From assembly GCA_947579665.1 (NCBI GenBank), contig OX388348.1:16926001-16990000 (forward strand): a stretch of 64,000 nt of DNA, read 5' to 3'. Shown here piece by piece: positions 25,740 to 38,275 of the stretch; the stretch's first letter is position 1; each line of letters opens with the position of its first letter. Origin of the DNA: Sympetrum striolatum (taxonomy: Eukaryota > Arthropoda > Insecta > Odonata > Libellulidae). Both the position numbers and the translations under genes were made by a program. The notes under the pieces are model-generated. The model was not told the DNA's origin, made no database searches, and saw nothing but the letters and a program-made list of their open reading frames with translations.

Positions 25740-27660
25740 TGCTAAGTCGAAATGGGAAGAGGGGAGAACCTGGCAGAAAAGCTCAAAGTGTGCAGAAAAA
25801 TTCTAAAAATAGTAAAATACGAGAAAAACGAGAATCTTAATGGGAGCAAACTTGCGTGGATCTATGAAAAGACTGGGAAAGGGGAATGGGGGATTGAAAG
25901 GGGCCGAGATTTGGGATTAATTGAAAAGAAAAGGATTTCACCAAGGACCACCATCCTCCCCACCCATGCCTTTTTTCACCTCATCTTTTTTTATTCCCAC
26001 ACCAATCCGACCTCCAATCTCTTTATCCCCACCTCCTCTCCTCCGCGAGTGGTCCAGAATGGGATGCTGGGGAAGTTAGAACAGGATGGAGAAGTTAGTT
26101 CCAAGAGGGATAAAATTTCGGGAAATGGAGTAGGTGGGAGAGAGAGAGAGTGCTGAAGAAGAAATTGGAGATGGAGGGAGATGAATAAGGAAAGAAGGTG
26201 TGATGGGAAGGTGGAAGTGGAAATCTTGCGAAAGAGAAGGGGAGTACAAAGCAGAGGGGATTGTAGGAAGTGGGTAAACTGAAGTCCGTAAGAGCTTAGA
26301 GTCTATTCCATAATGGGTTAAAGTTTGTATGCACGTGGAGGGTTTTTGAGACGTAGTAATTATATCAATAATATTATTAACTGTGAAATAGAAATTTTTA
26401 TTTATTTCTTTATAAAGTAATGAGGCTGGAATAAACCTCATCGCCTCGAACTTTTATCACAAAAAGCTTGGAGGAGGTAACGAGGCTTGATAACCAGAAT
26501 GAGTAGCAAAGTAGTTAATTCTTACCTTTCTTGCTGAGCCAGGATATTATTCGCAAATTATAAACAATTATCCAATCGATGCCATTTACTGTTGCATTAA
26601 AAATGAAGTAAACCTTCATTTGAATGCTAAATATTTGCCGCAAAAATATATAGCAATTACAACTCATTAACTGTGAATATCGAGTAATAGTCAAAATGTA
26701 GTAGTAGTAGTAGTACTGGTGAAACTAATGAACAGTTAAATATGGATAACAGTCAAAATTGAGTACTGTTCTCCGTAAGTGGTGATTAATTTTTAGATAT
26801 AAGAGGATATGCAAGAATAGATTGATACATTTTCATGGACAGATTAATAAATCCAGATTTGAAATGTACGAGTAATACAGGGTCATTCAAAAGGAATAAA
26901 TTGATTTCATGAAGCTATATTTTGTTAACGAAAAGTAGTACATAATTCTAAGTCAATAAGTATTCAACTGAGAAAAAACAAATGTTTCCTGTCCACCTCC
27001 AGAACGGACCACATCAAAGAAGTAAAAGTCAATATAATCCTTATGCTTTCAGATTAGATTTAGATTGAATACATACTATGAACATGCTATCTAAATAGAG
27101 AACCAGATTTCAAGGCTTCTAAATCTTTAGCTTCGCAATTTCATTAGATAAAATATCTAGAACACTTGTATGATATCTTTCAAGGAAAATTTTAATAAAT
27201 GGAAGGTTTGAAAGATATTGATCCCTGAAAAGAAATGAGGCAAGAAATGAATGCATGAATCAGAAAAGAGTAATAAGGAACACGTTAATTGTGAGTGGAA
27301 ATACATTACCTTTCAGAGAGTAAGGAGAATTTAGTGAGATTGAGGCTGTGGAGAGAGAAGAAAGGAAAGGCAAAGGGAATGGAAGGTAAATAGGAAAGAA
27401 GTTGAGAGGAAGAAAAGCAGATTAGAATGGAAACTGAGATGTAGAGGTTGAGAATCAAAGGGGAGAAGTTTAAGCCTGTGGGGATGGTAGAGATAAGAGA
27501 ATCTTAGACTGGGCGAAGAAGTAGATGGAAATACAAGAGTGTATAATGAACGAAAAAGGTAGAAAATGAGCGAGAGAGATTGGAACATATAACCGAATCT
27601 AAAAATGGAGGTTGATAATGAATGTGTAAATCAAAGAGAAAAGAGATGGAGTAAGTAGCT
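25740..27660. other. Purine-rich plus-strand tracts
   Basis: Long G/A-rich plus-strand stretches (25740-25925, 26060-26300 and 27190-27660) are broken by C/T-rich and mixed sequence. They produce spurious open frames: a charged 134-codon frame at 25752-26156 and Ser/Pro/Leu-rich frames on the minus strand at 26076-26441 and 27331-27588. No domain is recognised. A (GA)n run lies near 26138-26150 and an (AGT)n run near 26700-26714. Confidence 0.6.
26455..26555 (+). repeat. Dispersed repeat, copy 2 (unknown family)
   Basis: This segment is related to 14270-14360 over about 90 bp, with shared blocks CAGAATGAGTAG and CTGAGCCAG at the same spacing. Confidence 0.6.
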
Positions 27661-28289
27661 GGAGATCGGTCGACCAGGAGGGGAATGGTGCTCTCGCACT
27701 CTTCTGTGTCAATAGAATATCATTAAGCCCTTCTTTTTGCCATTGGCCTAAATTTATCGTCGAGTAGATTATTTTCCTTTTAAATCACTTGAATAGGAGC
27801 CGAGGTAAAATTTAACCTTTTTAAAGAAAATGATCGCGATTTAAAGAAGAGTAAATGAAGTGCTTATTTTTTCACTGATTGCTCTATTTGCAGAGTACCC
27901 ATCTCTCTTAATGCTAGTCTGAATTTAAGCGAATACATTCAAGTGTTAAATGTAATTCCTGACAGGACTTTTTCATCAATTACTTTATTATGCACTTGTT
28001 TCAAGTTTTAAATCGTTCTTAATTGATAAAACTGGGATTTTGGAGAGCGTGAATATGAAAGATATATTGAGAGAGCTGTTTTTCCAGCCAGTAAATCGGG
28101 CGTTACTAATTTTAGATCCAGATTCAAAATGATGGAATTGCTAAACAGGAGTTCGATATTTGCCAAATCATCCAGCTAATACGACCAAGCATTGAATAGT
28201 ACATTTTAGGATTTGAAGTACTTGAATGGGAATGCTGGTTAGATCACTGTTGCAGAGCATAGGTTATTTTTCATACTTTAATACATTAT
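27661..28289. other. Nothing recognised
   Basis: AT-rich sequence without a supported feature. Confidence 0.5.
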
Positions 28290-28850
28290 CTGTGGAAATA
28301 GGAGCGGCATTTTGGGCGATGTACAGCAAAAAGCTGAATAATAAATTTATCATTAGCTGCAATTACGCATGTAAAATGAATCATATATTTGAAGTATGTG
28401 GAAAAATGTCCTAGTGTTCTATTCTTTGTTGTCATTAGAAATAAAAGAAGTTTTTACTTTTGAGTAACTTTCTAACCCTAAAACTACTGAAACATCCACA
28501 AGTACTCAAGATATTAAACGAATGCTTATTGTTTTTAGTACCTAGTATGTAAAATGAGCAGAAAACTAAAGGTATTTTTTTCGTATCTTAATGTACATAC
28601 TAATTAACTTATGGAAGAAATAGAGGAACTTTGGCTACACAAAGCTGAAAAGTAAAGTTATTGTAGGCTACAGTTACGCACGTAGAAAGAATCATGCTTC
28701 TGAAGTATTTGAAAAAAATACAATAATTTTTATTTTATTTGTTATCATTGACAAGGAAGTTCAACCCTTACTACTTTTAAGCAACTTTCAAACCATAAAG
28801 TTATTAAAACATCCACAAGTTTTCAAGACATTTCACTCATATTCTTTCAC
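28290..28850. repeat. Diverged tandem duplication, unit about 310 bp
   Basis: Blocks recur in order at offsets of 311-317 bp: CAAAAAGCTGAA/CACAAAGCTGAA at 28327 and 28638, then a TTACGCA block, an AATCAT...GAAGTAT block, a GTTGTCATT/GTTATCATT block, and AACATCCACAAGT at 28491 and 28808. The copies are well diverged. The two copies can be read in one matching frame (KLNNKFIISCNYACKMNH and KLKSKVIVGYSYARRKNH), but no known protein is suggested. It is either an old segmental tandem duplication or a two-unit satellite remnant. Confidence 0.65.
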
Positions 28851-31258
28851 AGCGACTGAATGACGGTGAATATATTATGGATTCTATCTTTGGCTGGACT
28901 TCGAAGAGAAATTCTCTTCTCCAAGACAGAGGACAAGCATCTTCATTTATTTTCATTGTCCACTACCTTTTCTCTTATCTTACTCTCTCTCTCTCTTTCT
29001 CTCTCTTGGGACATATGGACGTTGAGGAGCGATCTGGAGGTCAGAGGCTGCAAATAGTAAGACGTGGCTCGAATTCCGTTCGGTTCGGATATTAAATCTC
29101 GGTCCGACAGGGGATTGGAAGGAAAGATTTGCGAGGACCGTTTCTCGGGAAAGAAAGTTGATCCGTATTAAATGAAAAGTATCGGAAATATCCAGAAAAT
29201 ATGCCACTGTTTATGGGCCCTGAAAGGACTTCAAAGATTCACAGAATGGCGTGGCTATACTTGCGACGGATTCCTTCATAAGCATATACCATATTAAATT
29301 GACTTTCGATAAACTATATGTAAATAAATAATAAATTCTTCGACGAAATTTTCTGCCTCGGATATGCATATAACAGTTATGGAAGTTCATTTCTGAATCG
29401 ATCGCTGAGGAATCTATAATTGAGTTCAGGCTATTTCAATATAGGAAATTTTAGCAAAAGTACAGAATCGGTATTTGAGCTACTTGTAAGAATTCGTATT
29501 AGTACAGCAAAGAATATTAATATAATTTCTTTAAAACAAATAAAAGTTGTGAAGAGATGGAAGTAAATTGAGTATAGGGTATTGTTTAAGGTTGATGAAA
29601 TAATTTTGGTAATTCCATTATAATATTACTACACAGAAATTGATTATCAATTTCAAATTTAACTTCATTACATATCCGTGTATTATATAATTATCGTATA
29701 TCTTGTTTCCACTTTTAAATATAAGTTTTATTATATGTAGAAAGATATACCCGACTTTAGTGTAAGAAAAATTAGGATAACCGCAAATAAAAAGACTTCC
29801 TTAGTATAGGAGATAAATACCGACCCACGCAGTAAGAGTGACAATAATCTATTTCGCAAATATTTATTCATTTAGGGAAACAATTTATTTCCGTAAATTG
29901 TTTTCTATGTTGCTCAGAAACAAGGCATATATTTTTATTAGCAACTAAATAGTCATCTATAATGTGATTTCCTAACATCTAGTTTTTCTAGCATTTTACG
30001 AAATATAACTCCTTAACGAGAAACGATAGAGAAGAGAAAACAGCTTTGTTGTGGTAAAGGCTAAAATAAACCTATTCTCATTTTCTATTACATTTTTGTT
30101 TCAATAATTATAAGAAAAGGAACTTAAGAGTAATATTATGCAAATCCTTAAGCCTCAGATGAGAATTATAGCATGATGGGCTTTCAGCTTCTCCTAGCTT
30201 CATATCTCAAAAACTATGCTGTTAAATTTACATACGATCGAATAAATTGATTAGTTTATTTGTTGGCATATCAGAGTGTAGCTATGAATGATGCTAAAGG
30301 TTAAAGCTATACATATAAGCAAAGTGGTTAAGAAAGAAAGCAAAATTAGCCTATTAAAATCTCCGCAGCGTTGAAGGATGTTTTTCCGACCACATCACGA
30401 TGTTAAGGAAATAAATGGAGGGAATATTGATGAAAGAGAGAGAATGATTATTTTTATCACAAATATTTCGGAGAGAATTTTCCGAAAAAGGTCCGTTATC
30501 AAGGAGGCCTCCGTTCATTTATTCAACAAGAGACGGTTTTATTTCGCCTTTTCAGATACTCTTTGACGTGATTAAAGAGACCCTTTAGACGCAGCGTTTG
30601 TAACCGAAGTTGATATGTTTGAGCTGATACAGGCAGGCGAGCGCCTCGCCGCTAATAAAGACCAGCTATTCTTCGGCCTCTTCGGAAAAAGAGCTACTTC
30701 TATTCCTTTCTATTCCTTTTTTCCTTCCGACCTCTTTATCATCCCTGTGATCGGAGAAAATCGATCCATGAAAAATGAAAAAGCCCGCTGGCAGTTATCC
30801 CTTAAATCTAAGCCTCCGTGAAACCTTTTTTTTTTAGCTCAAAGAGTCTTTCCTGCCGACTTGAGACTCTTCTTTTTCCTTATCCCGTTTCCCTTTTTTC
30901 GGAAGAAGGGATTTCTTTGTGAGGCGGGATATAAATGTAGCGCAGTATTTGTGAAGTAAAACGTAGAAGTCTGTATTTCGAGGAGGCCAGTTCGGGTTTC
31001 CAGATTTAGTTTATACGAGGGTTCTGGGAAGCGGCTGATGGGCGACGTGCATGCTTGGAGAGACTCGCTTATGAAATGGCTGCTCGTGGGGGTGAGATTT
31101 TCATTGGAATTGCTTCCTCGTATAGCTTGGGTGTTACGCTTGGGTGGTCCGAAGGTTTTACGCTCCTTTGAGTCTTGGTTTATTTATTTGCATGTGTCCC
31201 ATAAACGGGCGTCCTTGGTCAATCACCGAGAATTACAAACATATATCCAGGTGGTTTG
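28851..31258. other. Mixed sequence with GC-richer parts, no gene recognised
   Basis: 28860-29290 and 30560-31260 are less AT-rich than the rest and hold several short frames (62-78 codons) in several reading frames. None is recognisable. A short (CT)n run lies at 28982-29006. Confidence 0.4.
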
Positions 31259-31400
31259 CAGGACCTTTACGTAGGCATAGAAAAGAACAAGATAAAATCT
31301 GATAGACATTTTCTAACCGGGATTCGAACCAGAAGGTTGCTAAGCCAGTTTTATTCTAAAGAGAGTGAATTAGAGCAAAAAAAGGATTACGCAAGGCCTA
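31259..31400 (-). repeat. tRNA-derived SINE relic
   Basis: On the minus strand an exact Pol III box B (GGTTCGAATCC) at about 31320-31330 is set in TTCTGGTTCGAATCCCGG, followed by a unique body. The 5' half of the tRNA-like head cannot fold as a tRNA, so this is a SINE fragment and not a tRNA gene. Confidence 0.45.
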
Positions 31401-32589
31401 TACGGTTGAGAAAACTTATAAATACAATAGAACAGATTTATTGAACGAGAATAAAGAATTACCTTCTTTCCATTACAATATTTTATTAAAAAACTGCATT
31501 ACAAAACTGATTTAAGAAAATAGAAAAACAACACAAAGGAAGGATGCAAATACATTTAAAAAAGAATGTGTCGCAATGTTAACCATAAGGAAATGAAGGA
31601 GATGGCGCTTAATGAGATTTTCGATTGTACATGAACCTACAGAAAGATAGAACATTCATGAATGAATGACCGATTTCAATTATAAAATTTCGAAGTTACA
31701 ATAATTGAAAATGTAAAAAAATCAATCACAAACGCTATGGTCATAAATAGATTCAAAATATATCTTATAATTGGCCGTTCTTAATCATAATAAATAATGT
31801 TAAGTTCAAGTGTGTGTATGGATGTGTGTATTCTCCGAAAACTTGAGAGGCAGAAGTCATGTGGCTATCAAATTTAAAACAATTAAAAGATTTATTTTAC
31901 ATCTGATTCCAACACACTAATATTTTTTATCTTATCAACAGTAGTTATATTGAAAGCCTTCTATTAGAAACGAAATTTATGTAAATTACTAAGCCTACGT
32001 CATTATCAGAAATACCTTAAAAGTTATAGTTGTGCAAGATCGAGATTATTATATTGCATTAAAAAATTCGTTTATTTTAATTATGTATATCGTGAGCCGG
32101 AGGTCACTTTTAGGTAAAATTGGTGATGGAATAATTAAATACTGGTGATCGTCCAGTGGTCAAAATTCAACCATAATTCATTGAATTTTCAAGTCTGAAC
32201 TATTGAGGTTCTTTTGCCAAAAATTATACTAATATAATCATTGCTTATAATTTATTTTATTATTTTTCTATTACGTCAGCTGTGAGCTTGAACAAATACG
32301 CCATTAGGGTGCGTTGTTTACCTTAATTCCCTTCAATAAATGTAAAATTTTAATGTTAGAAAAATAAATAAAACACAATCACAACCCTATAGCTTTATTT
32401 ATTTTTTGATACAATTCTTTGTCATTTTTAATTTTAAGATTGATTTCCAAAAACAATTCAGTAAAATCGCCGTAATTATATCTATGTTATTTATTAATCA
32501 GTTAGTGACTGTTGGCATCTCGGTTAATTGCCCTCTTTTCATAATGTCTGACATGAGTCCCTACCGTTAATTTGGTATGGACTTGAAAT
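31401..32589. other. AT-rich DNA, nothing recognised
   Basis: No supported feature. Confidence 0.5.
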
Positions 32590-32900
32590 ACCCGTGTGTA
32601 ATGTGAAAACGCATAAGATCGGATTCAACAATCGCCTTGGTTGCCAGGGGGACTGGTTTGTTTACTACGAACAAATTTCACAACATTTTCGTTCATTTTG
32701 CCAGAGTTATCGTAATTTCGACACGAATACTATATTCTACAACCGATTCCTTTTATTTTAGTACTCATCTCAATTTCCTACGACCCTTATTTCTGATTTA
32801 ATTCTGCAAAAGAAAAAATGTCTGCAATCGATTAAAACGAAATTTATATGCATTTTTTATGAGAGACGATTATACTGATCCAGAGGCAAACCAGGGATAT
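32590..32900 (+). repeat. Isolated fragment of the 54.5-63.5 kb Helitron-like family
   Basis: The block with ACGCAT...ATCAACAATCGCCTTG and CAGGGGGA...GGTTTGTTTAC, then a TATATTCTAC block and a CTTATTTCTGATTTAATT block, matches the same ordered blocks near 56145-56400, 59800-59890 and 61020-61270. It is diverged and lacks the terminal hairpin. Confidence 0.7.
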
Positions 32901-34705
32901 TTGGCCAAAGATTTTAGCTTTCTGCACTCCTACATATAAACTTTAACTATACCAAATCTCAAACTCCTCCGTTCGCGTAATATCCTTAAAAAGGGATCCA
33001 AACTTTTCTCTTCACGTATTAATATATAGATTGAATTTGATAAATTTATAAAAACTCTTTCACCTTTATGAAAGCATCACATATTGATTCCAGTGTTTTT
33101 TCCATTCTTACTATAATGGGCGTCAAAATAGAGCAGTAATGATTTAACAATGGTAAGATAGGATATATTGCTATCATTTTGCAATTGTAATTAAACTCTA
33201 AAATCTTTACACAGATAATTTCTTAAGATGTTACGGATGCCTTTAAACGTTTGCTAAAAAGTATGATATTTCATAGTTTGCGTAAAATCTTGAATTTTAT
33301 ATCCATACTTGAGGCCAAAAAGTTAACTGAGGGAATAGCATTATATTGTGTTAATTTTGGTTTCTACTACACAAGCTTTTGACATAAGATAAATCTAATA
33401 TTTTTATCTCATAAATGCTTAGGAGATCTATAGCTTTTAAAATAAAGCTGTCTTTCCTTTTTTACGTAGTTATAGATTAAATATGTTTTTGTGCATGATA
33501 GATATTAATTTATTTATGATGTTTAAAAGAAATACTTATATACTATAGCGTTAGCACTTCTCATGTAAATAGTTATGATAGGGATTTTTTTCTGCACGAT
33601 TCAAGTTTCATACTTCATCTTTTATTTCAGAGCTCAAATAAGCGGAAAATCTAATTGAAAAGAATCAAATTATTCACGATTCATATTCTCGTATTTAAAA
33701 CTAATTAAAAGGGTTCCCTTTCACTCAAATTTCGGAAATACATTCTTTTATTTTCATTTATAACGGAATTTGACATTTTTCTGGCTCCAGTTATTTGGGC
33801 AGCGAAAAAAGCCAATTTCCTGCTCACGAAATTTTATCATACAAATGCTCTGCTACGGGGATGTGAAATGACTCGAATTTCCTGAGCAATTTTATATGAG
33901 GCCGAATTTGAATATTGAAAATTCAAATACGGCGTGGCTTTTTACCTGAAGGCATATTACTTAAAGCTTATTAGCTAAAAACTCATGTAGAAAAAGCTAA
34001 AATATTTTTATACCTGCAGTAAACTATTTGGGTTCTGGGAATTTAAGTGCTTATAATTAAATATTAATTTTTGTTTATTCTGACAGGGTAGTGTTTTTTA
34101 CTTTTATTGTAATTATAAAAATATTGCTAACTATATCTATGATTAATCCAAAGGAGGAATTAATAATTGGAATTGGAAATATGTAAACTCGGTAAATTCT
34201 TATAACCAGTTTATACACTGAGTTTCTCCTTCCGTTCAATGGTCTTTCGTAAAATCAGACAGATTAGAATGAAAAAAATTTAAAAAGGAACTACGCTTTT
34301 TAATCAGAAATTCAATAATAATTCATCTTATTAACAATTTTAATAATTTAAATCCAACGGATTCGTATAATGAATTGGACATTCAAAAGCACGAATTCTT
34401 GGAAAGATATTGTTGTATGAAAAAGCTACGTCATTTTCTAAAAGAACTCAAATTCGCTACCGGTTTCGTTAGTTTACTTAGATCTTCAGGATGTAAATAT
34501 GCGAATATGCTTGAAGATGTTAGTACGATTACTAAACCGGTATTGAATTAAACTCCACGCCGAGAAGTACAGAGTTTTACATAGTAAAATTAGTTTAACT
34601 ACCAATGGAAACTTTATGAAATTTATTTTGTACATATTTATGAGTGTTCAGTGATTGAAATGAACTCATACTTAACCTTACTTTCATTATTTACAGATTG
34701 CAGTA
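32901..34705. other. AT-rich DNA, nothing recognised
   Basis: Only a small inverted repeat (GCCGAATTTGAAT...ATTCAAATACGGC, about 33902-33934) stands out. Confidence 0.45.
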
Positions 34706-34710
34706 ACCAA

Positions 34711-34737
34711 CAACTCCTGGCCAAATTTACGGAGTGG
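34711..34737 (+). repeat. Possible solo end of a Tc1/mariner MITE
   Basis: ACTCCTGGCCAAATTTACG resembles one end of the 23571-23647 MITE (CACTCCTGGCCAAA...). No matching second end is visible. Confidence 0.3.
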
Positions 34738-34839
34738 CAGCTTCCGTGAGTAACACCTTATATTTCTATTCAATTCCAAAAACTCTCAGGCCTTCACGTT
34801 TTGCTCCTCCGCAAAAATTCTAATCAATCCTTTGTCGCC

Positions 34840-35196
34840 TCATTCCATGGCATTGAATTTTCCCTCGCGTCTCATCCTCGGTCGGAGATCAAAATTTAGA
34901 TTCATCGTCAGCACCCAACGGTGACCCTGTTTTGAGTCGCACCGCCAGCACGAAATAGGTCCCCGCACAAAGACGCTGCGTGGAAATGGGATAGGGTAAA
35001 GTATGGCTAAAATAGGTGACAGTGAAGAGGAAAGACGGGAAAGTCCTCCTTTAGAAGGTCCCGAGGGTGATGAAGTCCCCTGAGTTCGTATCCCTTCCAT
35101 CACCAAGGAAACAGCTTTGCGCAAACAAAGGATTCGATGAGAGGAATAGCAGATGAAGGGGAATTGAGGGACACTGAGGCTGAAAAGGCGGCGCAT
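34840..35196 (-). CDS. Unrecognised open frame in a GC-richer patch, 118 codons
   Basis: An ATG frame in a locally GC-rich segment (about 34740-35215). The product is Ser/Pro/Arg-rich with no recognisable motif. No splice, promoter or tail context was found. It is listed because of its length, but is probably a chance frame or part of an unrecognised exon or repeat. Confidence 0.15.
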   Translation of the reverse strand: MRRLFSLSVPQFPFICYSSHRILCLRKAVSLVMEGIRTQGTSSPSGPSKGGLSRLSSSLSPILAILYPIPFPRSVFVRGPISCWRCDSKQGHRWVLTMNLNFDLRPRMRREGKFNAME

Positions 35197-35540
35197 ATAG
35201 CGTCAAGTTGATATAACCTAGAAATCTATTTCCTCTACTTATTCATTTAAGAAGGTCACGAGAATTTCTTTAAAAAAGATTACTTACAGAATTAATGCAT
35301 GAACTCTTTATTAAGGCGAGGTTTGGCACAATTTAGTCTTTCTACCGTCTAACCTTCAATTTCTTATACTTGTGCTACATTTAATGAGAGAATGAAAGAT
35401 TAATCAGGGTGTTGAAAGAGAGCTTCGAAAAATATCGATGCCCTATTTTTTATATGAATGAAACAGATATACTACACTAATCATATTACTAATAGGCGTT
35501 TATTTCTGGGAACTTCGATTTCTTTTCAGGAAATGTATAT

Positions 35541-35654
35541 ACGAGGGTGGGATGAAAAGTTTCCAACTCCAGATTCTTCAGACATCTTCAAAACATTTTC
35601 AGAAACCATGTCAAGAAATGTTGAAATGTCGGAAACTTTTCAGACCACCCATGT
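35541..35654. mobile_element. Mariner-like MITE, 114 bp
   Basis: Inverted ends 35541-35564 and 35631-35654 match at 20 of 24 positions. The outer part ACGAGGGTGGGATGAAAAGT resembles mariner terminal repeats (ACGAGGGT...GAAAAGT). TATA precedes the left end, while the right end is diverged and its TA is not preserved. No coding content. Confidence 0.7.
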
Positions 35655-35655
35655 G

Positions 35656-36289
35656 CATCCTGCGATTCTAGTTTTAAAAGGCCTAGTTAAAAGTAGATGT
35701 AGCGTTGGTAATTTATTAAGGATCAATTATTTTCTGTGTATCCAAGCAGAATACATTGCACTTCGCTGATCTACGAATAATGTTTTCACAGCGACGAAGT
35801 TACTTGTGGTGTGCCCTGCAGACAACCTGCACTAATTCTTCGGATTTACTAATTTGCCCATTTTATTCAATTGTTTTAAGTACTTATTAATTGATAAATC
35901 ACTAACTCTGAATTCCATCTTTCGTATATACTACTCCCACAAAGAAAAACAGGGTAAAAGTATCATAATCGTGCTGTTTTTTTCATTTACTCTATATGAG
36001 AGTATGGTTTCAAAGGGCGAGCTTCAGTGCTGCCATCTGGTGACTGCGGACATTATGGGCGTCAGCTGATTGTACAGCCAGCATAGGGGAGCTTCAGGGG
36101 CGTGGTTTAGAGTCATCCTTTCCAAGGCACCTTTAATAATTGACTGGATGCCAATGGTTGGTACACTCGCGAATATTAATTTAAATATAGTTGTGTGAAG
36201 CCTTTGAGATTTAAGCGTTTGACACATCCATTTGATATATCTCAATTAATGTTGAGCACAGTTGTGAAAATAGAAATTTTGGTCGCGAT
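35656..36289. other. Nothing recognised
   Basis: Mixed sequence. A slightly GC-richer patch lies at 36010-36130. Confidence 0.4.
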
Positions 36290-36495
36290 ATAGAGTGAAG
36301 AATAACAGGAGAAAAGGTAGAAAGATAGGGGGATATGAGAGGAAAGAAAGGAATATGGAGCAGAAAATACGATTAGGAACGAATGTAGGGGAGAAAGATT
36401 GAGAGAAATGAGAAGCAGAGATTGAAGAAAGATTAGTTTCAGAATGATATTCGTTAAATGAGATACAAATGATGCTGAAGGTGGAGAGAAAAGGA
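36290..36495. other. Purine-rich tract
   Basis: The plus strand is almost entirely A/G over about 150 bp, similar in kind to the 25.7-27.6 kb tracts. Confidence 0.6.
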
Positions 36496-38149
36496 GGGTT
36501 TTATTTTTAGTTTTATAATGACTAAGAACATCATAGTTACATAAGGCAAAACCTGTCGATAGAACACAGATTAAAGTTTAATGAAATGGATTTCACTTAA
36601 AGTTTTTGAAGAACGCAAACAACTCTTTTTAAAAATATAAATTATAAGAAAAACTATAAATGACATTTTACAATGTATTTGTTAACGGAAGAGTTTTAAA
36701 ATTCTCTCAAAACCTCTTGCGTATTTAAAATTATGGAAATGGTTGCACACTATATTTATTGAAATGATGTATTTCAGTTAACTCTCACCATACTTATATT
36801 TATTTATATACATCCGTAAAAAGCACATGGTCTTAGACTGAAAAAAAAAATTAAAAAATTGGTAAAATACGTAACGAAAGCTTAAAACTAGATATATAGG
36901 TTCATTATTAACAATCAGCACATCTGAAAACATTTACCGAAGACGAGACATTCTCTATAAATGGATCTGAAGAAGAGAATGTGAAAGAAAAATAAGCGCC
37001 TAAGTTAAAGATAAGAATAATAAATCGTCTTTATTTGGGTGAAATTTAAATTTAAATTCTCTTCTTCCATCAAATCTGTAACGAGGAGAAGTAGACTTTT
37101 GGTGATAGATTAAGTGTGTTGGAGCAGTGAAGATACAGGAAAAAAATGGTTAAGGGCCAATTTATACGGATACACTTTTATCTCGACACACTATTGATTG
37201 CATAGTCCGTATTTTAACTCATTCCGATAGGATGTCACATAACAGCATGCTTGAGGTAGGTCTCATCAAAGGATGCTTGTTCTCCAATTTAGACAGGATC
37301 CAATGCAGAGCGGTTCGGTTTGTTAGCGGGGATTCAATAGCAGTGCTCTAGTTGTGATAGAATCCCACGAAATGGCTTCGGCAGAGAAGACCACGGTTTC
37401 TGCGTGTGTTTTCCGAATACGTACCTATGCCGAGCTCATCGATGAAGCCTATGATTTTGTTATCTCTGTCGGGAACGGACCCTAACTCAATGAAAAATCG
37501 ATCAACAGAAAATAATTGCTTGGAAAGATAGTTACCGCGTATCGTTTTCTTTCCTGAGTGTTAGGGATAACAAAATTAGGGTAATACATAATATACATAG
37601 TTCCTTTATAAACCTTGTAGCGACCAATGGCTCGCAGGGAAATAGTTGAAGACAAAATTGAGCTAATGCAAATGGTGAGGTAGTCTTGGAAAAAGTTAAT
37701 CTAAAATGAATACTTTGGTATTGAAACGATCGCGGGATGCATTGTTGGGAAAGCTTAGTTACGCCGCGGCTCCCAAAAATGGTGCATACTTTGTAATGCT
37801 CGCGAGGGATTGTTGACTTCACCCAGTAACGGAGGGGTACCCTGGAGTCAGGGGTATATTTTCTTACCACCGGGGATTGCTAAAGCTATTCCAATTAGAA
37901 AATCTTTAGTAGTTTTAATAATTAAACTAGTAACACCAATTTGAGTTACAATGAGTTATTGACTCGTCTGTTAAAACCGAGCCTCTTCGGATTAGTATGT
38001 TTAAAATCTAATTTTAGGTATGTTGCCGTAAAGATAGCTCAATAAAATTTCTGTGGTAAATAGCTGATTATTTGGACAAGTAAGTCACTAAAAACCTTTC
38101 AATGTAACATGTTTAATTTGGAGTTTTTGTTAAAAAATACGAAAGAAAT
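36496..38149. other. AT-rich to mixed DNA, nothing recognised
   Basis: A 112-codon minus-strand frame at 37532-37870 and GC-richer sequence at 37230-37880 are present. No family was recognised. Confidence 0.4.
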
Positions 38150-38225
38150 TCGTAACTCGAAAACGAAGAAAAAGTTGACACTCTAAATAGGGAGTTTCGG
38201 GTAGTCCAAGAGAAGGTTTACCCAA

Positions 38226-38275
38226 ATATTTCCGCTTATCACTACTTTTTGGGACACCCTGTCTGACGAAATAAA
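38226..38275 (-). repeat. Possible transposable-element terminus
   Basis: On the minus strand the sequence ACAGGGTGTCCCAAAAAG has the form of element termini often seen in arthropod repeats. No partner end was found. Confidence 0.25.

Noticed and set aside
26877..26900. Transposon end starting ACAGGGTCATTCAAAAGG
   Set aside because: It looks like an element terminus, but no partner end, target duplication or interior was found, so no feature was called.
25752..27588. Frames of 85-134 codons in the purine-rich tracts
   Set aside because: Their composition follows directly from G/A-rich or C/T-rich DNA and no motif is present.
31310..31335. Genuine tRNA gene on the minus strand (exact box B)
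   Set aside because: No matching acceptor stem or proper A box was found. It fits a SINE relic.
37200..37400. LINE-like motif RIQCRAVRFVSGDS on the plus strand
   Set aside because: It resembles the LINE RT tail motif VQRRAARFV, but no neighbouring RT motif was found in any frame. It is probably chance.
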